Part shown: piece by piece, positions 58,807 through 64,000 of the stretch | How positions within the stretch are numbered: position 1 is the stretch's first letter | Layout: every line of letters starts with the position of its first letter | Notes under the pieces: generated by a model | The model's database searches: none | Told to the model about the DNA's origin: nothing | What the model saw: the letters and a program-made list of their open reading frames with translations, nothing else | Position numbers and translations under genes: made by a program | Assembly: GCF_003987045.1 (NCBI RefSeq) | Contig: NZ_PIPZ01000001.1 | Span: 930,001-994,000 of the forward strand | Direction: 5' to 3' | Origin: Pseudidiomarina marina | GTDB taxonomy: Bacteria > Pseudomonadota > Gammaproteobacteria > Enterobacterales > Alteromonadaceae | DNA length: 64,000 nt

Positions 58807-59385
58807 CTAATAGACCCAACTAACTGTCGTTGCACTTGCGAAAACCAGGCTAATAGCGACAAAGACTACTCTTCGCCTTAACCAAAATGGTGAGCGACGA
58901 ATTGAATGTAACTTTGAACTTCTTGAATATGAATTGAGGTTTACTTCGCTTACCTCTAAAACCGCTATATCATTTCCTATCTGAGCCTCCAAGAGTTCGC
59001 GTGTACGACGACCGCCAATCAATAATGGACAACGCATTCCATCGTTGGAGACCCAGTGCTGAGTGATGAAGAACAAACTTTTAACGCCCAGGCTATCTGC
59101 CGGAAATTGGCTTGCACCTAGTAAGGTATCGCCATTCCATGCAACGCATATCAACTGATTACTTTCCTGTTGCACAAAAACCGCAGCATTCGACTCAATC
59201 TGCTCACGCACATAAATAGCAACGTCAGCATCGGCATAGTTGCAACAACAAAGCCAATAATGATGACCTTGCTTGACTAAACTATAGCGCTCAAAACCTA
59301 GTTTTCTTGCCTCAGCGAGCCAATTTAAAATTTGGGCTTTCTGCGAGGATTGCTGTCGCCACCCAGCTATACACCAGTCGATCAT
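58807..59385 (-). CDS. pilO: N-terminal part of split PilO (type IVb pilus accessory protein)
   Basis: The 192-residue frame has an N-terminal cytosolic domain (PilO-like, VYVREQIE and LLGASQFPADSLG segments). One transmembrane helix (about 172-192) comes immediately before a TAG stop (58807-58809). The same frame then reopens after 3 codons as the next entry, so one TAG separates the two halves. It starts one base into the pilN stop (TAATG). The PilO name rests on position and limited similarity. Confidence 0.6.
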   Translation of the reverse strand: MIDWCIAGWRQQSSQKAQILNWLAEARKLGFERYSLVKQGHHYWLCCCNYADADVAIYVREQIESNAAVFVQQESNQLICVAWNGDTLLGASQFPADSLGVKSLFFITQHWVSNDGMRCPLLIGGRRTRELLEAQIGNDIAVLEVSEVNLNSYSRSSKLHSIRRSPFWLRRRVVFVAISLVFASATTVSWVY

Positions 59386-60866
59386 TACTGTACCTCGCGA
59401 CTGATAATATGTGGGGTGAGCAACACTAACGTCTCACTATGACGACGCTGCTGCTCATCACGCCCGCCCAGTAATGTGCTCCACCAACTGTTCTGCTGCA
59501 GCGTTGAGTGGCGTTCATTTTTAAGGCCGCTCATTAACAATGTTTGGTCGTGAGCGACTAATGCTTTCATGAAGAATTTCTTCCGATTGGTGTGCGGCGT
59601 TTGGATCATCTGTGTACCTGAACGAACCTCATCTATGCGTTCAAGATCAGAGAGCTCTGTAGATAATTGAAGAATAACTTCATTAGCCCGAATACTGGGC
59701 AATAAATACAACTCAAATCCCGTCGTAACCACCCCCGGTTGCAACACATCGGCTCGACCGACATTTGCCGTCGCCGCCGAACCCGCGGCAGCTAGGTAGG
59801 TCGCATTATCTTCCAGTACAATTCTAGCTATCTGGTTGTTCAAACTAACAACACGCGGGTGATTACTGATTTGAACAAGTCCTTGCTGTTGTAGCGCATC
59901 AATCAATAATTGGGATCCTGCCGCCTTTCCCTGCTGTTGTTGCCACACAACTTGGCCGCCGCTAAGAGTGCTTAATTGAGCCGACGCAAATCCGAGTACG
60001 CCTTCCCCTCCCGCTGTTCTCACAATAGCGTCCCAGTCAATTGCGAATTGCTGAGCATCGTTAAACGTCACTTCTATGATTTGCACATCGATTGCGACTT
60101 GTCGGGTAAGCCGCTCATTTTGCTGTTTTAAGTAATTTCTTACTTGGGAAACGTGGTGCGGATAATCTCGCACCAAAACAGATGTCGAACTTTGATTTAC
60201 GGTCAAGCGCCCCTGCTCAGATAGCAACATCGTTAAGGCGTTTTCTAGGTCCATCCAAACCGATAATTTATCGCTACTAAAGTTAAGGTACTGTTCACTT
60301 TTACTGCTAACCACGTTGGCTTGGGTAAATTCAGACGTTGCACTTTGTCCTTGTTGCTGCTGATCGCGACTACCTAAAAAGTAGCTGGTATCTCCAGCAA
60401 TAAATGCAACGTCAAATTCGGCAACTTCAAATTCATGAACGAGCAACAATTCATCTCGCCATTCAAGGTGCCATCGATACCGACTCGCTACTCGTTGTAA
60501 TAGCTCGGCAAGCGAGCCGGAAAATTGCATATGGATTTGCTGTTGCGATAGTTTTTCATTATCAAAATACGGTACGACACCATGTGGCTCTAGGGCTTGT
60601 GTTAGCAATGTACCCACCGCAAGACCTTGTGCTGATATGGTGATGGGTTGTGCACTCCATGCAGGTAAATCCGCTGTGTTCTTCTGTAGTGGAGGAACAT
60701 AAAGTTGCTTCTTAAAGTTCACCCGGTGTGGCTTTTTATCGAGCTCTTGCAAATTGCTGAGACGTTCACTCGCACTTTGGTGCTGTTGCTGCAAATCCGA
60801 CTCTTGAACAATCGAGCAACCGTTGATAACGAGACATAGTAAAACAACGAAACTACGCATAGTCAT
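59385..60866 (-). CDS. pilN: PilN-like outer membrane secretin lipoprotein of type IVb pilus
   Basis: The 493-residue product has a lipoprotein signal peptide with lipobox INGC (Cys17). STN/secretin N-terminal domains and a C-terminal secretin core follow, with IDVQIIEVTFNDAQQFAIDWD and VATTGF-like GVVTTGFELYLLPSI. A GLKNERHS loop and an ending LVLLTPHIISREVQ, typical of secretins, complete it. It forms the outer membrane exit channel of the pilus. It overlaps the TcpQ-like gene by 4 nt. Confidence 0.88.
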   Translation of the reverse strand: MTMRSFVVLLCLVINGCSIVQESDLQQQHQSASERLSNLQELDKKPHRVNFKKQLYVPPLQKNTADLPAWSAQPITISAQGLAVGTLLTQALEPHGVVPYFDNEKLSQQQIHMQFSGSLAELLQRVASRYRWHLEWRDELLLVHEFEVAEFDVAFIAGDTSYFLGSRDQQQQGQSATSEFTQANVVSSKSEQYLNFSSDKLSVWMDLENALTMLLSEQGRLTVNQSSTSVLVRDYPHHVSQVRNYLKQQNERLTRQVAIDVQIIEVTFNDAQQFAIDWDAIVRTAGGEGVLGFASAQLSTLSGGQVVWQQQQGKAAGSQLLIDALQQQGLVQISNHPRVVSLNNQIARIVLEDNATYLAAAGSAATANVGRADVLQPGVVTTGFELYLLPSIRANEVILQLSTELSDLERIDEVRSGTQMIQTPHTNRKKFFMKALVAHDQTLLMSGLKNERHSTLQQNSWWSTLLGGRDEQQRRHSETLVLLTPHIISREVQ

Positions 60867-61297
60867 AATGCTCCCGTTGCTTCGTAACGATAACTCACAA
60901 TTGCGGCATGATTTGAGTACATCGTCACTACAAACGTATACGGCACTAACAACTGTTCCAAAAGCGCTTCGGTACTGTCTGCTGTTAAAGTGAAATTAGA
61001 TGGCCATTGATAATGAGAAGAGACGCGCCAATCGATAGTTTCAATATCGAATTGATCACGCAAAAACTGTTCGAGCTGCGGTTGGAGAAGTCCTTTCTTT
61101 AACGTCAATCTATTTTGACGAGCATTAGAACCATCCTTTCCTCTTCGTTGGTCAAAGGGAATTTTATTAGTTGTGGAGGAGAACTTATAAACCGGACAAG
61201 ACGTTGCGAATGCTGACGCCGACCACAAGCAGCTCAGCGCTAAGCTGCTTGCGATGACGTACTGATGGACTGACGTCCGACATGGTTTATGAACCAT
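60863..61297 (-). CDS. pilL: TcpQ/PilL C-terminal-like periplasmic protein
   Basis: The 144-residue product has a signal peptide (about 1-31, cleavage after AFA). A small domain (ATSCP..., then YQWPSNFTLTADSTEALLEQLLVPYTFVVTMYSNHAAIVSY) resembles the TcpQ/PilL C-terminal family that helps secretin assembly. It is the first gene of the pilus operon, with AAGGAGG 5 nt before the ATG. The ribosome site lies within an inverted repeat that could mask it. The family call is moderate. Confidence 0.7.
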   Translation of the reverse strand: MVHKPCRTSVHQYVIASSLALSCLWSASAFATSCPVYKFSSTTNKIPFDQRRGKDGSNARQNRLTLKKGLLQPQLEQFLRDQFDIETIDWRVSSHYQWPSNFTLTADSTEALLEQLLVPYTFVVTMYSNHAAIVSYRYEATGAL

Positions 61298-61303
61298 AAA
61301 ACC

Positions 61304-61376
61304 TCCTTGTTAGCCACGCACTGCGTTCCTTCGCAGTAGGGTTTTAATCTAGCCTAGCCATGTGCGGCTAACAAGG
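61304..61376 (-). promoter_or_regulatory. Inverted repeat in the pilus operon leader, overlapping the ribosome binding site
   Basis: CCTTGTTAGCC (61366-61376 read on the minus strand) is perfectly complementary to GGCTAACAAGG (61304-61314), which runs into the AAGGAGG of the first pilus gene. Flanking GCAC/GTGC extends the stem to 15 pairs with a 2-base bulge. Between the arms is a hairpin ACTGCG/CGCAGT with a six-base loop. A promoter-like pair, TTGTTA-N17-TAGATT, overlaps the upstream arm, so the repeat could instead be a DNA operator. Confidence 0.55.
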
Positions 61377-61383
61377 TGGAGAT

Positions 61384-61399
61384 GGCGCATTGCTGCGCC
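61384..61399 (-). other. Small hairpin after topA
   Basis: GGCGCA/TGCGCC with a four-base loop lies just downstream of the topA stop. There is no T-run, so terminator function is doubtful. Confidence 0.35.
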
Positions 61400-61404
61400 G
61401 ATTA

Positions 61405-64000
61405 TTACTTACGCTTTTTCCCTTCTTGCACTTCCCAGTCACCGTCACGGTAGAACGCTTGCCAGCCGGTGGCTTTACCGTTTACTTCGGTAATCACGTA
61501 CTGTTCTTTGTTCTTGCGGCTGTAACGTACAATGGCTTCGTTGCCGTCGTCGTCTTTTTCAGGCGCTTCCGCTAAGTAATGGAACTTGCTTGGAATGCGA
61601 TCTTTAAAGCGCTTCAGCTCACTCACTTTCACCGCACGGGTTTCACGTGAACGCGGGAAGGTATTCGCTGACAAAAACACACCCGAAGCCCCATCACGCA
61701 ACACGAAATAGGCGTTCGAGTCTTCACATGGTAGTTCAGGGAACGGCACAGGGTCTTCTTTTGGTGGCGCTGGTTGGCCGTTTTTCAGTAACTTACGGGT
61801 ATTCTTACACTCGCTATTGGTACAATCAAAATACTTACCAAAACGGCCGGTTTTCAACTGCATGTCACTGCCACAACGGTCACACTCAAGCACCGGGCCA
61901 TCGTAACCTTTAATGCGGAACTCGCCCTGTTCAACCACATAACCATCACACGCTGGGTTGTTACCACACACGTGCAGTTTGCGTTCTTGGTCAATTAGGT
62001 AGCTATCCATGGCGGTGCCACATTTCGGGCAGCGTTTTTTCGCCCGTAGCGCCATGGTTTCCGCTTCGTCGTCATCGTCTTTCACGCGTACAGCTTCTTC
62101 ACCTGGCAACAGGTTCATGGTTTGGGTGCAACGCTCTTTCGGTGGCAGTTCATAGCCAGAACATCCTAAGAACACGCCGGTTGACGCGGTGCGAATGCCC
62201 ATCGGGCGACCGCACTTCGGACATTTAATGTCGGTTAGCACCATTTGATTCGGGCGCATGCCGCCCTCTTCTGGTGTCATTTCAGCTTGTTGTAATTTCG
62301 CACTGAAATCTTCGTAGAATTTATCTAGCGTTGCTTTCCAATTCCGTTTTCCTTCGGCTATTTCATCCAGCGCCTGCTCCATTTCAGCAGTAAAGCTGTA
62401 GTTCAATAGGCGCGGGAAGTTATCAACCAAACGGTCATTCACTATCTCGCCCATTTTCTCCGCATAGAAACGACGGTTTTCTACCCGTACATAGCCGCGG
62501 TCTTGAATGGTAGAAATAATCGATGCATAGGTTGATGGCCGGCCGATACCGCGTTTCTCAAGTTCTTTCACCAACGAGGCTTCGCTAAAGCGTGCTGGCG
62601 GCTTGGTAAAGTGTTGCTGCGGATCAAGTTGCTGCAGTGCCAGCTCCTCGCCTTTCTTCACATCTGGCAACGTCGCATCTTCATTATTTTTCGAGCCTGC
62701 TGGCGGCTGCACTTTGGTCCAACCTGGGAAGCGCAACACTCGCCCACGGGCACGCAGCTCATAATCACCGGCTTGCACGGAAATGGTGGTTGCATCGTAT
62801 TGCGCTGGCGTCATTTGGCACGCCACAAATTGGCGCCAAATGAGCTCATACAAACGTTGCGCATCACGCTCCATATCCCGCAAATTTTCTGACTTAACGC
62901 CCACACTTGAAGGACGAATGGCCTCGTGGGCTTCTTGGGCGTTTTGCTTAGAGCCATAAACATTCGGTTTCGCTGGCAAATAATCGCTGCCGAAGTTCTT
63001 GCCAATGTAGTCTCGACAAGTAGCCACAGCCTCTTGGCTCAAGTTGGTTGAGTCGGTACGCATGTAGGTAATATGACCCGCTTCGTACAAACGCTGTGCC
63101 AACATCATGGTCTTTTTCACCCCAAAGCCTAACCGCGTACTCGCGGCTTGTTGCAGGGTTGACGTAATGTACGGCGCCGAGGGACGGCTGCTAGTCGGTT
63201 TATCTTCGCGGTCTATGACTTTGTATTGGGCACCCTTCAATGCAGCCACAGCGGCGTCGGCAGCGGCCTTATCGTTCGCTTTAAAGGTCTTGCCGAGATA
63301 CTTTTGCACCTGCATGCGCAATTCATCACTATTTTGCGTCGCTAAATCGGCGTAAATATCCCAATATTCTTCTGGCACAAAAGCTTTGATTTCGCGCTCA
63401 CGCTCAACCACTAAGCGCACCGCGACCGATTGTACGCGACCTGCTGACAGCCCACGCGCAATTTTCTTCCACAATAATGGCGACACCATAAAGCCAACAA
63501 CACGGTCGAGGAATCGACGCGTTTGTTGTGCATTCACACGGTCAATATTCAAAGCAGCAGGATTAGAGAATGCTTCTTGAATGGCTTTTTTAGTAATTTC
63601 ATTAAACACCACGCGCTGGAATCGGCTGTCATCGCCGCCAATCAGTTCTCGTAAGTGCCAAGCAATTGCTTCCCCCTCGCGGTCCAAATCCGTTGCGAGG
63701 TAAATAGCATCAGCTTTCGCAGCGAGCTTCTTCAGTTCAGCCACAACCTTTTCTTTGCCGGGCAACACTTCATAGTGAGCTTCCCACCCATGTTGCGGAT
63801 CAATACCCATGCGGGCCACTAATTTTTGGAACTCACGCTCTTGCCGATAAGCTTCTTTTTGCTCCGGCGTCATCTTTCGAACTTCAGCCGGCGGCTTGGT
63901 TTTGACGGTCGCGGTTGATTTTGTCGGTAAGTCACGAACGTGACCCACGCTCGATTTCACCACAAAATCATTCCCTAAATATTTATTAATTGTCTTCGCT
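61405..64000 (-). CDS. topA: DNA topoisomerase I (5' end cut by window edge)
   Basis: TopA is a type IA topoisomerase that relaxes negative supercoils. The frame is open to base 64000, giving 865 codons including the stop. The first visible residues ([17 protein letters not shown]) show that only about 14 residues are missing. The TOPRIM domain has [15 protein letters not shown]. The active-site region contains [12 protein letters not shown] with the catalytic tyrosine. Several C-terminal zinc-ribbon domains ([26 protein letters not shown]) are also present. The C-terminal end is rich in Lys and Glu. Confidence 0.97.
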   Translation of the reverse strand, partial: AKTINKYLGNDFVVKSSVGHVRDLPTKSTATVKTKPPAEVRKMTPEQKEAYRQEREFQKLVARMGIDPQHGWEAHYEVLPGKEKVVAELKKLAAKADAIYLATDLDREGEAIAWHLRELIGGDDSRFQRVVFNEITKKAIQEAFSNPAALNIDRVNAQQTRRFLDRVVGFMVSPLLWKKIARGLSAGRVQSVAVRLVVEREREIKAFVPEEYWDIYADLATQNSDELRMQVQKYLGKTFKANDKAAADAAVAALKGAQYKVIDREDKPTSSRPSAPYITSTLQQAASTRLGFGVKKTMMLAQRLYEAGHITYMRTDSTNLSQEAVATCRDYIGKNFGSDYLPAKPNVYGSKQNAQEAHEAIRPSSVGVKSENLRDMERDAQRLYELIWRQFVACQMTPAQYDATTISVQAGDYELRARGRVLRFPGWTKVQPPAGSKNNEDATLPDVKKGEELALQQLDPQQHFTKPPARFSEASLVKELEKRGIGRPSTYASIISTIQDRGYVRVENRRFYAEKMGEIVNDRLVDNFPRLLNYSFTAEMEQALDEIAEGKRNWKATLDKFYEDFSAKLQQAEMTPEEGGMRPNQMVLTDIKCPKCGRPMGIRTASTGVFLGCSGYELPPKERCTQTMNLLPGEEAVRVKDDDDEAETMALRAKKRCPKCGTAMDSYLIDQERKLHVCGNNPACDGYVVEQGEFRIKGYDGPVLECDRCGSDMQLKTGRFGKYFDCTNSECKNTRKLLKNGQPAPPKEDPVPFPELPCEDSNAYFVLRDGASGVFLSANTFPRSRETRAVKVSELKRFKDRIPSKFHYLAEAPEKDDDGNEAIVRYSRKNKEQYVITEVNGKATGWQAFYRDGDWEVQEGKKRK

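Noticed and set aside
61384-61399. topA terminator
   Set aside because: The hairpin has no T-run on the minus strand, so I kept it only as a hairpin.

Overview
The window looks like chromosomal DNA from a marine gammaproteobacterium of the order Alteromonadales, probably close to Idiomarina/Pseudidiomarina. This is judged from protein resemblance, moderate GC and gene order; no database search was run. Most of it is a colinear housekeeping core, with a few accessory insertions.

Positions 1-22,400 are almost all minus strand. Read in the direction of transcription, the order is grpE, dnaK, dnaJ, [M48 lipoprotein protease, gdx, dicarboxylate/amino-acid symporter], dapB, carA, carB, greA, [two small helix-turn-helix genes], yhbY (plus strand), rlmE, ftsH, folP, glmM, tpiA, secG, tRNA-Leu, tRNA-fMet, rimP and nusA (cut by the window edge). 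Without the bracketed genes this is the order familiar from E. coli and relatives. Insertion 1 (15,475-18,532) carries a guanidine-II riboswitch in front of a guanidinium exporter, plus three full copies and one half copy of a palindromic repeat built on a CGTTATT heptamer. Insertion 2 (8,641-9,541) is a CI-like/Ner-like regulator pair with a perfect 14-bp inverted repeat between the genes.

Positions 22,500-41,820 are mainly plus strand. They hold nadK, recN (LexA box), bamE, an M16 protease and a Y_Y_Y-PAS-GGDEF-EAL protein. Next come a small membrane ORF and the fadI-fadJ beta-oxidation operon on the minus strand, with FadR-like and PsrA-like sites. A tightly overlapping MoxR-DUF58-DUF4381-BatA-BatB-BatD operon completes the block.

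Positions 41,830-52,150 are minus strand: ppiD, tRNA-Asp, hupB, lon, clpX, clpP and tig (the protein quality-control block), a GAF-GGDEF diguanylate cyclase, and a tRNA operon Pro-Arg-His-Pro with a strong, GC-discriminator promoter. Heat-shock (sigma-32) promoter matches sit upstream of grpE, dnaK, rlmE-ftsH and lon.

Positions 52,400-64,000 hold folD (plus), then a minus-strand type IVb pilus operon. It has a TcpQ/PilL-like protein, PilN secretin, PilO split by an in-frame amber codon, PilP, PilQ ATPase, PilR, the PilS pilin, two minor pilin-like proteins and a TadE-like protein. The leader of this operon contains an inverted repeat that could sequester the first ribosome binding site. The window ends inside topA.

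The best candidates for new biology are the heptamer repeat family flanking gdx, the pilus operon leader, the amber-split PilO with the unusual TadE-like partner, and the CI/Ner module.
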